Of a DNA stretch of 64,000 nucleotides, positions 25,102-33,398 are shown one piece after another (the stretch's first letter is position 1; each line of letters begins with the position of its first letter). This DNA comes from Pararhizobium sp. (GTDB lineage: Bacteria > Pseudomonadota > Alphaproteobacteria > Rhizobiales > Rhizobiaceae). The notes under the pieces are model-generated. The model worked only from the letters and a program-made list of their open reading frames with translations, was not told where the DNA came from and ran no database searches. The translations under genes and the position numbers were made by a program. The stretch spans positions 124,001 to 188,000 of the forward strand of contig JAURWE010000131.1 of NCBI GenBank assembly GCA_030655075.1, written 5' to 3'.

Positions 25102-26336
25102 TCAGGCATCAACGACTTCCAGTCACACTCGGCAAGCCCCGTCCCACTGAACGGATCGATCAGCGTGCCTGACACGATCGAGGCCAGAAGGCCCGGCACC
25201 GGCGGCACCCGCGACAGGGTGGCCACCAGCCGGTCGCGCACCCAGGCGATCGCAGCCGAATCCGACTGGTAGAACGGCGTGAACAGCAGCGACAGCAGCT
25301 GGAAGACCCGCACATGCCGGGCCCGCGATGCGCCGTAGGCGTCAAGCGCGGCGTCGATTGTTGGCGCGTTCGCCAGCGCATGGGCAAACACCGCCGCATC
25401 GAGCAGCGCCATATTGGCACCCTGCCCCAGCTGCGGGCTGGTCGAGTGGGCACTGTCGCCGATGAAGACCAGCCGCCCGTCATGGGGCGGGCGCACCGTG
25501 CGGTGCGTGTAGCGCGCCAGCGTCAGCTGATCCCAGTCGCCGATCTGGTCGAGAAGCGGCTGGCATTCCGGCCAGTAGCCGGCAATGCGCCCCTTCCAGA
25601 CATTGAGTCCCGCCTGCCTGACCGCCTCTGCCTCCGCCGTCTTCAGGCTCCAGAAGAAAGCAACACGTTCAGCCCCGCCAAGGACATCGCTGCCGACGGG
25701 CAGCAGGCCGATCATCACCTTGGCCTTGTCGTAACGCTGCGACAGCGCATGCCGGTCATAGGCGATGCAGTCGCCTGTTAGCGTCGCCCAGAACGCTCCG
25801 TACTCGAGATCCCGCACGGCGGGTGCCACCGCCGAGCCTGCCACCAGCGCCGAGCGCGCGCCGGTGCAATCGAGCACCAGATCATAGGCGCCGACCTCGT
25901 GGCCTGCCTCGTCGAACAGCAAAGCCTTGTCGAGCGTCTGCCGCACCGAATTGAGCGTGATGCCGGTGCGCACCGGCACCGCGTCATGGGTTACCGCATC
26001 ATGCAGCGTGTTGAACAGCGCCGCGCGGTGCACGGCAAGGCCGTAGCGCCCGCCCGCCAGCGCATCGTAGCGCACATCAAGTACCGTGCGGCCGCTCAGT
26101 GCATCGGCGCCGTGCAGCCGGTCGATGCGGCTGCCGAGCCCGTGGATCGCCTCAGACAGCCCGAGCGCGTGCAGAACCGTGAGGCCCGTCGGCTGCATCA
26201 GCAGGCCGGAACCGACCGGCGACGGCCTGTCGAACCGTTCGAGGATTTCCACCCTGTGTCCGGCGCGCGCCATAAACAGCGCCGAGGCCAGACCGGCCGG
26301 CCCGGCACCGGCAATGGCGATATCAAGAGATCTCAT
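25077..26336 (-). CDS. FAD-dependent monooxygenase (PHBH-like)
   Basis: 419 residues. FAD-binding motif DIAIAGAGPAGLASALFMARAGH (the GxGxxG part) at 5-27, the GD motif region LVLDCTGARSALV, and the second FAD motif LVFIGDSAHSTSPQLGQGAN near 300. This is the para-hydroxybenzoate hydroxylase fold used to hydroxylate aromatic or similar substrates with NAD(P)H. It lies 8 bases downstream of the HxlR regulator on the same strand, so the two probably form an operon. The substrate is unknown. Confidence 0.85.
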   Translation of the reverse strand: MRSLDIAIAGAGPAGLASALFMARAGHRVEILERFDRPSPVGSGLLMQPTGLTVLHALGLSEAIHGLGSRIDRLHGADALSGRTVLDVRYDALAGGRYGLAVHRAALFNTLHDAVTHDAVPVRTGITLNSVRQTLDKALLFDEAGHEVGAYDLVLDCTGARSALVAGSAVAPAVRDLEYGAFWATLTGDCIAYDRHALSQRYDKAKVMIGLLPVGSDVLGGAERVAFFWSLKTAEAEAVRQAGLNVWKGRIAGYWPECQPLLDQIGDWDQLTLARYTHRTVRPPHDGRLVFIGDSAHSTSPQLGQGANMALLDAAVFAHALANAPTIDAALDAYGASRARHVRVFQLLSLLFTPFYQSDSAAIAWVRDRLVATLSRVPPVPGLLASIVSGTLIDPFSGTGLAECDWKSLMPDQRSSIHV

Positions 26337-26344
26337 GCGATCCG

Positions 26345-26755
26345 TCAGACTCCGTGCGCCGCATCATAGGTGACGCGCGCTGCGCGGATCCTCTGGTGAT
26401 TGACAGACGACCAGTCGACCAGCGTCGTCAAAAGCCCGAGAAAGGACTGCCCAAGCTCGGTCAGGCTATATTCGACGCTGGGCGGCTGCGTCGGAAACAC
26501 CTCACGATGCAGATAACCGTCGCGCTGCAGCTCCCGCAACGTTTGCGTCAGCATGCGCTGCGAAATGTCCGGTACCAGCCGCCGGATCGCCGAGAACCGC
26601 AAGGGGCCGTCGGCCAGCGCCAAGATCATCAGCGAATTCCACTTGCCGCCAATATTATCAAGCACATCGCGCACCGGACAATCGTGGCGCTTGAGCGGCT
26701 CGCCACCGACCATCATTACCGGCCGTCCTTCGAGATTTCCAACGGTCCTGTTCAT
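26345..26755 (-). CDS. HxlR/DUF24 family regulator
   Basis: 136 residues. A winged helix-turn-helix with the family's N-terminal conserved cysteine in HDCPVRDVL (Cys26) and the signature GGKWNSLMILALADGPLRF, then RRLVPDISQRMLTQTLREL. HxlR proteins with that cysteine often sense quinones or electrophiles. It is divergent from a QorB-like quinone reductase gene, the arrangement of the Corynebacterium QorR/qor2 pair, and is followed by an FAD monooxygenase gene. A quinone- or aldehyde-responsive switch is inferred. Confidence 0.9.
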   Translation of the reverse strand: MNRTVGNLEGRPVMMVGGEPLKRHDCPVRDVLDNIGGKWNSLMILALADGPLRFSAIRRLVPDISQRMLTQTLRELQRDGYLHREVFPTQPPSVEYSLTELGQSFLGLLTTLVDWSSVNHQRIRAARVTYDAAHGV

Positions 26756-26827
26756 CGAGCTGGTTCCCTCCAGGTAACCTTCGGATAAAAAACTGCCTTC
26801 TTTACAGAGGGCACCACATATCTATCT

Positions 26828-26842
26828 AAGAGAAAGTCTCTT
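26828..26842. promoter_or_regulatory. Inverted repeat between hxlR and qorB-like genes
   Basis: AAGAGA and TCTCTT with a 3-base spacer, midway in the 160-base divergent promoter region. A dyad of this size is a good candidate HxlR operator controlling both directions. Confidence 0.5.
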
Positions 26843-26915
26843 TTCGAGACCATATCTCAGCGTCCGGCCAACGGCAAGAAACCCGGCCACATCAGACAAT
26901 CACAAAGGAACAAAC

Positions 26916-27803
26916 ATGTCCGACAAACTTCTGATCACCGGCGCCGCCGGTGGTCTTGGCCGCCTGATCCTCGACAGTCTTCTGGCAGGCGGAAAGGTCA
27001 GCCCCTCCGATCTCATCGCCACCAGCCGTGATCCCGCCAAGCTCGCCGACTACGCCGCTAAGGGCGTCGAGACCCGCACCGCCGATTTCAACGACACCGC
27101 CTCGCTGGATGCCGCCTTCTCGGGTGCCGATCGCATTCTCATCATCTCCACCGACGCGCTCGACGATACCGGCACACGCAAGCGCCAGCATCTGGCCGCA
27201 ATTGCTGCCGCCAAGAAGGCCAGCGCCAAACACATTCTCTACACGTCGATGCCGAACCCGGAAAACTCCGTCATTCCTTTCGCGCCCGACCATCTGGAAT
27301 CCGAAAATGCCGTCAAGGCGACCGGCATTCCCTACACGATCCTGCGCAACGGCTGGTACATGGAAAACCTGTTCATGACACTGCCCTCGTCGCTGGCCGG
27401 TGGTCAGTGGTTCACCTCGGCCGGCACCGGCAATGTTGCCCACATCGCCAAGAAGGACATTGCCAAGGCCATCGCCGCCGCCCTCCTGGACGCATCCTTG
27501 GAAAGCCGCACCTACACGCTAACCGGAACGACGTTGCACACCAGCGACCAGATTGCCGAACTTGCCGCTAAAGCCACCGGCAAACCCCTGGAGGTCGTGC
27601 ATCTTACCGACGAGCAACTGGCAGGCGGCATGAAGGCCCACGGCGTGCCGGAATTCTTGATCCCGCTCTTCGTCTCCTTCGACACGAACACGCGCGAAGG
27701 CCTGATCGCCATGCAGACCGACGACGCCGGTAACCTTTCGGGCGAAACACTGCAGCCGCTGGACGAGTTTCTGGTGGAAAACAAGGCAGCGCTCACCGCC
27801 TGA
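26916..27803 (+). CDS. NmrA-like NAD(P)H:quinone oxidoreductase (QorB/YtfG-like)
   Basis: 295 residues with the atypical SDR/NmrA layout: N-terminal NADP motif LLITGAAGGLGRLILDSLL, then TSRDPAKLADYAAKG, the region ILYTSMPNPENSVIPF and TILRNGWYMENLF. This matches the Escherichia coli QorB (YtfG) type, which reduces quinones with NADPH without forming semiquinones. AAAGGA precedes the ATG. Divergent from an HxlR regulator. The neighbouring FAD monooxygenase could be a source of quinones, which is speculation. Confidence 0.85.
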   Translation: MSDKLLITGAAGGLGRLILDSLLAGGKVSPSDLIATSRDPAKLADYAAKGVETRTADFNDTASLDAAFSGADRILIISTDALDDTGTRKRQHLAAIAAAKKASAKHILYTSMPNPENSVIPFAPDHLESENAVKATGIPYTILRNGWYMENLFMTLPSSLAGGQWFTSAGTGNVAHIAKKDIAKAIAAALLDASLESRTYTLTGTTLHTSDQIAELAAKATGKPLEVVHLTDEQLAGGMKAHGVPEFLIPLFVSFDTNTREGLIAMQTDDAGNLSGETLQPLDEFLVENKAALTA

Positions 27804-27851
27804 TCGAATTTTTTAAGAGCTAGTGCCGAAAACGAACGGCAACCAACCCCC

Positions 27852-27969
27852 CCCTTCATTCGTGTGCTTGTTACAGGAATCCAGCCGCCCAAGTCCTTGG
27901 GCGGAACGAGCCTTTTGACCCGGCGGACGCCGGGTCGCTGGATCTCCGCCATGAAGGCGAGGATGAGGG
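27852..27969. repeat. RIME-like intergenic palindromic element
   Basis: About 118 bases, mostly base-paired. Two perfect 9-bp hairpins, CCGCCCAAG/CTTGGGCGG (27885-27904) and GACCCGGCG/CGCCGGGTC (27917-27936), sit inside an imperfect outer repeat: CCCTTCATTC…ATCCAGC on the left and GCTGGAT…GATGAGGG on the right. The whole would fold into a cruciform. Size and double-palindrome design fit the Rhizobium-specific intergenic mosaic element (RIME) class; the match is from memory and structure, not from a search. Confidence 0.55.
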
Positions 27970-28052
27970 AAATGGGGTCTACAGGGTCAGATAAACCAAC
28001 GACGGAATTGGTCAGCAGTCTTGGAGAAGCGTAATGCCGCTTCCCTATTGCC

Positions 28053-28805
28053 TTAGAGGTCCTGGCCGCAGGCCCGGCAGAAGCGCCGCACGGTTTCTGC
28101 CATGCCGTATTCCAGCGCATCCGCCGTCAGTCCGTGACCGATCGACACTTCGGCAAGCGCTGGAATCCGCAAGCCCAGCGCCGGCAGGTTGGCAACCGTC
28201 AGGTCGTGGCCGGCATTGATGCCGAGACCCAGTTCGACAGCGAGATCCGCCGTGCGGCCAAGCTCTTCCAGAAGAACTGCGGCCCGCTCGGGATCGTCAT
28301 AACAGCCGCCATAGGGGCCGGTGTAGAGCTCGATCCGGTCAGCACCGGTTTCCCGGGCGATCTTCAGGGCTCCCGCATCACCGTCGCCATCGGCAAACAG
28401 CGAAACGCGAAATCCCTTCTTCTTCAACCGTCCGACGACATTGCCAAGAACATTGTGGTTCTTGCGGAAATCCCAGCCATGATCGGACGTCGCCTGCGAT
28501 GGATCATCAGGCACCAGCGTCACCTGATCCGGCTCATGCTCCTCGACCAGAGCCAGGAAATCCTCGTTGGGAAACCCTTCCATATTGAACTCGCCGCCTG
28601 GAAATTCATCGTCCAGCAACGCACGGATCGGCCCCAGGTCGGTGAAGCGGATGTGCCGCTGGTCCGGGCGCGGATGCACCGTCAACCCGCTTGCGCCCGC
28701 CTGCATGGCAATCTTGCCGAGCCCGGCGACGCTGGGCCACGGCAGGTCGCGCCGGTTGCGCAACATGGCGATGGCATTGAGATTGACAGAAAGCTTGGCT
28801 GGCAT
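28053..28805 (-). CDS. pdxJ: Pyridoxine 5'-phosphate synthase
   Basis: 250 residues, a TIM-barrel enzyme that condenses 3-amino-1-hydroxyacetone phosphate with deoxyxylulose phosphate in the DXP-dependent vitamin B6 pathway. Visible are the N-terminal KLSVNLNAIAMLRN, the phosphate/catalytic VHPRPDQRHI (His/Arg), GEFNMEGFP with its catalytic Glu, and GLGINAGHDL with the catalytic His. Single-gene unit; other B6 genes are not in the window. Confidence 0.95.
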   Translation of the reverse strand: MPAKLSVNLNAIAMLRNRRDLPWPSVAGLGKIAMQAGASGLTVHPRPDQRHIRFTDLGPIRALLDDEFPGGEFNMEGFPNEDFLALVEEHEPDQVTLVPDDPSQATSDHGWDFRKNHNVLGNVVGRLKKKGFRVSLFADGDGDAGALKIARETGADRIELYTGPYGGCYDDPERAAVLLEELGRTADLAVELGLGINAGHDLTVANLPALGLRIPALAEVSIGHGLTADALEYGMAETVRRFCRACGQDL

Positions 28806-29200
28806 GGCAGGACGGCACCAATGAAAAGGTCGGGGCGGTTTTTCTAACCCGCCACCGTCCGCACCGCAATGAAGTCTGATCCTTCGGCGCGATGATTATT
28901 TTGAATGGGTTGTGTTGCGACGCTTATGGATCATGCAACCTCATCCATATCCCTGAAAAAACGCAATTCCGGTTCGGAAGTGCGGGAGTAATCCCGAAAT
29001 TTTGTCCGCTCTCTTGAAAAATCAGGTATTTTAGCCCTTTTTTACCCGCGAGAAGCCATACTATGAATTGTGGCGGTTCGCGTATAAGGTGATCAGACGG
29101 TTGCAGGGACTTACGTTCGTGCCGCCGAAGAAACGGGGGGCGCCGCCCACGCAATCCCGTGAAACAGATACGAACGTTCCGTAAAAGGGTCATCCCCGCG
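28806..29200. other. Intergenic region between pdxJ and the MerR-type gene
   Basis: 395 bases with divergent genes on either side, so it must hold both promoters. I see AT-rich stretches (around 28896-28910 and 29020-29045) but no convincing promoter boxes, dyads or small gene with a ribosome-binding site. A leftward open frame at 28924-29217 has no family features and overlaps the regulator start; I do not accept it. Confidence 0.5.
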
Positions 29201-29878
29201 ATGCCAAACGACGTCAACAGTGCTTACAGGGCCCCGGAGCAGGACAGCATCCCCTTCCTGCCCTTCCTTCCGCTGCCGTCCAATCTGCCGCCCCGGCAGA
29301 TCGCCATTGCCGAGATGGCCGATGCTTTCGGTGTCACCCACCGCACCCTGCATTTCTACGAGGAAAAAGGGCTGATGACCGCCACGCGCTTGGGCACGAT
29401 GCGGGTCTATGATATGTCGCATGCGCGCCGCATGGCCGTCATCAACGCCTGCCGCGAGATCGACATGCCAATAGCGGTCCTTCAGGAGCTGATGCAGAGC
29501 CTGTCGCTGGCCGACAGCCAGCAGCAAGCCGAGGCCGCCTTCTACAGCGCCCTTCAGGCCCGAAAGCGGGAGTTGACCGCGCAACAGTCCAATCTGCGCC
29601 GCCAGATGCAGAAGATTAGCGAACTGCTCGGCGGTAGCGAAAACAGAAGCGGCCTCGAATCCTCCAGCGAGCAGCCGGTGCATCTTTCGCCCATCGAACA
29701 CCGCTGCGTGATCCTGATGGCGGAAGGCTTTCAGGCCAGCCAGATCGCCTCGATCATGGATATGGACATGACCGCAGTCCTGACGCTCGAGACCGGCATC
29801 ATCCGCAAATTCAGCGCCGTCAACCGCTTCCAGGCGGTGGCCAAGGCCGTGCTGATGGGCATCGTCCCGCAGGACTAA
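29201..29878 (+). CDS. MerR-type regulator with LuxR-like C-terminal helix-turn-helix
   Basis: 225 residues from the ATG at 29201; a GTG 14 codons upstream is possible. After a proline-rich N-terminus (about 20-32) comes a MerR winged helix, IAEMADAFGVTHRTLHFYEE then KGLMTATRLGTMRVYD (37-75), and a coiled coil (about 80-145). The C-terminal 60 residues read LSPIEHRCVILMAEGFQAS, then QIASIMDMDMTAVLTLETGI and IRKFSAVNRFQAVAKAVLMG, which follows the pattern of LuxR/GerE DNA-binding domains. No metal-binding cysteines are visible. The effector and targets are unknown. Confidence 0.8.
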   Translation: MPNDVNSAYRAPEQDSIPFLPFLPLPSNLPPRQIAIAEMADAFGVTHRTLHFYEEKGLMTATRLGTMRVYDMSHARRMAVINACREIDMPIAVLQELMQSLSLADSQQQAEAAFYSALQARKRELTAQQSNLRRQMQKISELLGGSENRSGLESSSEQPVHLSPIEHRCVILMAEGFQASQIASIMDMDMTAVLTLETGIIRKFSAVNRFQAVAKAVLMGIVPQD

Positions 29879-29884
29879 TCTTGA

Positions 29885-31012
29885 TCACCGCACGATGGTG
29901 ATCGTTTCGGCCGCTCGTGTGATCGCCGTATAGAGCCAGCGTTCGCGCGTATCGCGGAAGGCCCAGCTTTCGTCGAACAGCACGACATTGTTCCATTGCG
30001 AACCTTGCGCCTTGTGCACAGTCAGCGCATAGCCGAAATCGAACTCGTCGTAACGCTTGCGCGTCTGCCACGGGATTTCGCCAACGACATCCTCGAACGC
30101 GGATTTGAGCAGCTTGATCTTCGCCGCGCCCCGGTCCATGTCGTCATCCTCAGGCCGGATCATCAGGTTGATGCCGGGCTTGACCGTTTCCTTCGACGAA
30201 CTCATCACCTGCCAGAGCGAGCCGTTGAGCAGGCCCTTGGCCGGATCGTTGCGCAGGCAGACCAGCTTGTCGCCCGATTGCGGATATTCGGTCTCGAACC
30301 CTTTGAGTTCGCGCAGACGCTGGTTGTAGCGCCGCCGCGTCTTGTTGGTGCCGACCAGAACCTGATCGGCATCCAGCACCAGTTCCTGCGTCACCTGCGA
30401 TTTCGAAATGACCTGCGCCGTGCCCCAGTCGCCATGCATGATCTCCTTGCCCTCGCGCACATGCATGGCGAGCTGGATGATCGGGTTGTCGCGGGCCTGC
30501 CGGTGGATATCGGTGAGGAGATAGTCCGGTTCCTGGTCGGTAAAGAAGCCGCCACCGGAAATCGGCGGCAGCTGGCCCGGATCGCCCAGCACCAGGATCG
30601 GCGTGCCGAAACTCATCAGGTCGCGGCCGAGCGCCTCGTCCACCATCGAACATTCGTCGACGACGATCAGCGCCGCCTTGGCGACCGGGCTGAGGCGATT
30701 GATCGAGAACATCGGCGACACCGAGGTCTTGCCGGTCTCCTCGTCGGACACCTCTTCCTCGCCGCGCGGCCGGTAGATCAGCGAATGGATGGTGCGCGCA
30801 TTGCTGGCGCCCTTGGAGCGCAGCACCTGCGCCGCCTTGCCGGTAAAGGCGGCAAACAGCACCTCACCATCGACATGTTCGGCAAAATAGCGCGCCAGCG
30901 TCGTCTTGCCGGTGCCGGCATAGCCGAACAGCCGGAACAGCGGCGACCGGCCTTCCTTCAGCCAGCGCGAAACGGCCTTGAGGGCCTCATCCTGTTGGGG
31001 TGCAAATTCCAT
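29885..31012 (-). CDS. RecD-like ATP-dependent DNA helicase
   Basis: 375 residues from the ATG at 31012; a GTG at 31060 would add 16 residues. SF1B helicase motifs occur in order: motif I RLFGYAGTGKTTLARYF (Walker A), Ib/Ia AFTGKAAQVLRSKGA, motif II ALIVVDECSMVDE, motif III VLGDPGQLPPISGG, and the C-terminal YALTVHKAQGSQW (motif V-like) and YTAITRAAETI (motif VI). It is shorter than RecD2 and lacks RecB/RecC partners here. The stop is 6 bases from that of the converging MerR-type gene. Confidence 0.85.
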   Translation of the reverse strand: MEFAPQQDEALKAVSRWLKEGRSPLFRLFGYAGTGKTTLARYFAEHVDGEVLFAAFTGKAAQVLRSKGASNARTIHSLIYRPRGEEEVSDEETGKTSVSPMFSINRLSPVAKAALIVVDECSMVDEALGRDLMSFGTPILVLGDPGQLPPISGGGFFTDQEPDYLLTDIHRQARDNPIIQLAMHVREGKEIMHGDWGTAQVISKSQVTQELVLDADQVLVGTNKTRRRYNQRLRELKGFETEYPQSGDKLVCLRNDPAKGLLNGSLWQVMSSSKETVKPGINLMIRPEDDDMDRGAAKIKLLKSAFEDVVGEIPWQTRKRYDEFDFGYALTVHKAQGSQWNNVVLFDESWAFRDTRERWLYTAITRAAETITIVR

Positions 31013-31248
31013 GGCTGGAAGTGCCAGGATTCGGCCGCCAAGTGCAAGCCTGATCAACACGCAAAAGCCGTCGAAGACTGCCTGAAGACAGCTGAATGAC
31101 AGGATGCGCTTCTATGCTGTGAAAATCCGCCACATGCCGCCGGTACCGGTGACGGTTTGCTCGTGATAGATCGGGACCACCGAACCGCATCCCATCAAGA
31201 CGTGAGTCGTTTGCAAGAAATCGTCCGGAAGAAACTGAAAGACCTGTT

Positions 31249-32370
31249 GTGAAGCCTGAGCCGCCAGACCTCTCTCCCGCCCCGCTGGCCTCGGGTCTCG
31301 GACGCTGGCATCCCCTTTTTCAATGGACCCTGCTGATTGCCGTTTCCCTCGCTCTTGCTCTAACGCTGGAGTTCGTCGGCCTGCCCGCCGCCTTTCTGAT
31401 GGGGCCGATGCTGGCGGCTGCTATCGTCGCCATGAACGGCGCCAATATCCGCCTTGCGCGCCCGCCCTATTTCGCAGCGCAGGCGCTGATCGGTATCATG
31501 GTGGCGGGCGCCATCGAACCTGGCATCCTGAAAACCTTCGTCAGTAACTGGCCGCTGTTTCTGGCGGTCGTGCTGTCTGTCATCGCCATGAGCAGCCTGT
31601 CGGGCTGGACGCTGAGCCGCCTCGGCATCCTGCCGGGCACGACCGCCATCTGGGGAACCTCTGCCGGTGGCGCCACATCGATGCTGCTGATGGCCGATGC
31701 CTACGGTGCTGACACCCGCCTCGTCGCCTTCATGCAATATCTGCGCGTCGTCTTCGTGGCCGCCGCCGCCTCCGTCGTCGCCCATATCTGGGTTGGCAAC
31801 ACCGCCAGCGGCGCACCGGTTGAGTGGTTTGCCGCCATCGACTTGACGGCCTTTGCCAAAACACTCGCCGTCGCCATCGCCGGTGCTCTCGCGGGAAAAG
31901 TCCTGCGCATCACGGCAGGCATCTTTCTGGTGCCGTTCATTCTCGGAACCGTCCTTACCGCCAGCGGCCATCTGACCATCGTCCTGCCGCACGCCCTGCT
32001 GGCGCTTGCCTATGCACTGCTCGGCTGGAACATCGGCCTCGGCTTCACCCGGCCGATCCTTGCCCATGCGCGGCTGGCGCTTTTGCCCATCGTCGTCTCG
32101 ATCCTGGTGCTGATGGCCTTTTCCGGCTTTCTGGCATTTCTGCTGACCCAGTTTGCCGGTGTCGATGCGCTCACCGCCTATCTGGCCACCAGCCCCGGCG
32201 GCATGGATTCCATAGCCATCATCGCCGCATCCAGCCATGTCGACATTTCCTTCGTCATGGCGCTGCAGACGGCTCGCCTGCTGCTGATCATGGCCTGCGG
32301 CCCCTCCCTTGCCCGCTTCATGGCAAGCAAGACCGGCGGTAAGGATAAAAAGAACAAAAGCACGGAATAG
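31249..32370 (+). CDS. AbrB family membrane protein
   Basis: 373 residues with about ten hydrophobic helices and two repeats of the AbrB (formerly ammonia-monooxygenase-like) signature: FVGLPAAFLMGPMLAAAIVA in the first half and a glycine-rich LGWNIGLGFTRPIL in the second, with ATSPGGMDSIAIIAAS near the C-terminus. The family is widespread and poorly characterised and is not related to the Bacillus AbrB regulator. It has a GTG start. It converges on the nitrile hydratase operon with a 1-base gap. Confidence 0.8.
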   Translation: MKPEPPDLSPAPLASGLGRWHPLFQWTLLIAVSLALALTLEFVGLPAAFLMGPMLAAAIVAMNGANIRLARPPYFAAQALIGIMVAGAIEPGILKTFVSNWPLFLAVVLSVIAMSSLSGWTLSRLGILPGTTAIWGTSAGGATSMLLMADAYGADTRLVAFMQYLRVVFVAAAASVVAHIWVGNTASGAPVEWFAAIDLTAFAKTLAVAIAGALAGKVLRITAGIFLVPFILGTVLTASGHLTIVLPHALLALAYALLGWNIGLGFTRPILAHARLALLPIVVSILVLMAFSGFLAFLLTQFAGVDALTAYLATSPGGMDSIAIIAASSHVDISFVMALQTARLLLIMACGPSLARFMASKTGGKDKKNKSTE

Positions 32371-32371
32371 A

Positions 32372-32752
32372 TCAAGAGAGCGAGCGCTGCGGATCGTTCT
32401 CCAGCATGATCGCCATCCCGTGCGGTGTGGCCTCTGCCGCCCGCTGCCAGGAGTGCGTCAGCGCCTCCAGATCGGCCTGCGCCACACCGGCATGGGCGGT
32501 AACCAGCTTCGACAGGGCTGCGACCCAGCAATCGAAATAATCGCCCGCATCGTCCCGCGCGCCCGGCACATGCAGCTCGGCCGACAGGGCCTGCGCCCAC
32601 TCGCCCCAGGTAAACACGCCCTTCTCGTTCAACACCACCGCCATCGCAAAGGCTTCCGCATGCCAGGGCTCGGCAAAGACCGGCGCGCCCTCGGCAGAGA
32701 CCGGCAGGCCGGGAGACTGGACGAGACCGGCGACTGGCTCACAGGCGCTCAA
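32372..32752 (-). CDS. Nitrile hydratase accessory (activator) protein
   Basis: About 126 residues if the TTG at 32752 is used; it has GGGAGAG 6-7 bases upstream, within the end of the beta-subunit gene, and a start at 32770 is the alternative. The family signature is AEPWHAEAFAMAVVLNEKGVFTW followed by a Trp-Cys region (YFDCWVAALSKL). It resembles the N-terminal half of the beta subunit, as these proteins do, and is needed for cobalt loading of the alpha subunit. It is the third gene of the nitrile hydratase operon and overlaps the second. Confidence 0.85.
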   Translation of the reverse strand: MSACEPVAGLVQSPGLPVSAEGAPVFAEPWHAEAFAMAVVLNEKGVFTWGEWAQALSAELHVPGARDDAGDYFDCWVAALSKLVTAHAGVAQADLEALTHSWQRAAEATPHGMAIMLENDPQRSLS

Positions 32753-33398
32753 GATAACTCTCCCAGGCATCAATGGAGACGGTTAGCGACGGATCGGCCC
32801 CCTCGCCCCAGATTTCAGCGCCATCGAAGACGACCGTATAGACCCATTGCGGGTTCTCACCCTTGCCATGGGCATTGTCATCGGGAAACACGAAGCCGCC
32901 CTGCACCGCCTCCACCGTTCCCCACTTGCCGCGCGCATAGCGTGGCAGCCGCGTGTGGGTTTCCGGGTGAAAATTGCGGGTCCTGACCCGGTCGCCAACA
33001 GCAAAGGCTGCCGCCTGCGGCACCGGCCGGTCGCACGGCCCGCCCTTGGCCAGCACAGCTGCCACCCTGTCGGCCGTTAGCACGCCCTTGGGCGTGGCAG
33101 CCGCAACCAAGGCGCGGCCCGCGTCGATCTCGTCCGGCTGCACAAACCCATGGCGCGCCAAAAGTGTCTCCAACGCCCGGATCCAGACCTCGTAATAGCT
33201 CGCCGCCAGATAGGCCGCCGGCGGGATGTTTTCGCGCGCATGGCGGCTTTCGTCGATCGTCCAGGTCCGGAACGCGCCGCAGGACAGCGTCACGCCCAGC
33301 GCCCGCTTTTCCCAGTCCGCATGGAAATAGGGCTCGTCCTTTTCCGGTGCGACGGGCCCCAGCCCGTGCTGGCCGCCGAGATCATGCGGCCCGTTCAT
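32739..33398 (-). CDS. nthB: Nitrile hydratase subunit beta
   Basis: 219 residues. The N-terminus MNGPHDLGGQHGLGPV is diagnostic of the beta subunit. The C-terminal SH3-like part contains FAVGDRVRTRNFHPETHTRLP and YARGKWGTVEAVQGGFVFPD. It forms the alpha-beta dimer that hydrates nitriles to amides. Its start overlaps the end of the alpha-subunit gene by 4 bases (ATGA), and its end overlaps the accessory gene. Confidence 0.95.
   Translation of the reverse strand: MNGPHDLGGQHGLGPVAPEKDEPYFHADWEKRALGVTLSCGAFRTWTIDESRHARENIPPAAYLAASYYEVWIRALETLLARHGFVQPDEIDAGRALVAAATPKGVLTADRVAAVLAKGGPCDRPVPQAAAFAVGDRVRTRNFHPETHTRLPRYARGKWGTVEAVQGGFVFPDDNAHGKGENPQWVYTVVFDGAEIWGEGADPSLTVSIDAWESYLERL

Noticed and set aside
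27512..28120. A 202-codon minus-strand frame through the RIME-like element
   Set aside because: It runs antisense to the QorB-like gene and across the palindromic element, and has no family features.
28924..29217. A 97-codon minus-strand frame in the pdxJ-MerR intergenic region
   Set aside because: No ribosome-binding site, no recognisable features, and it overlaps the start of the real regulator gene.
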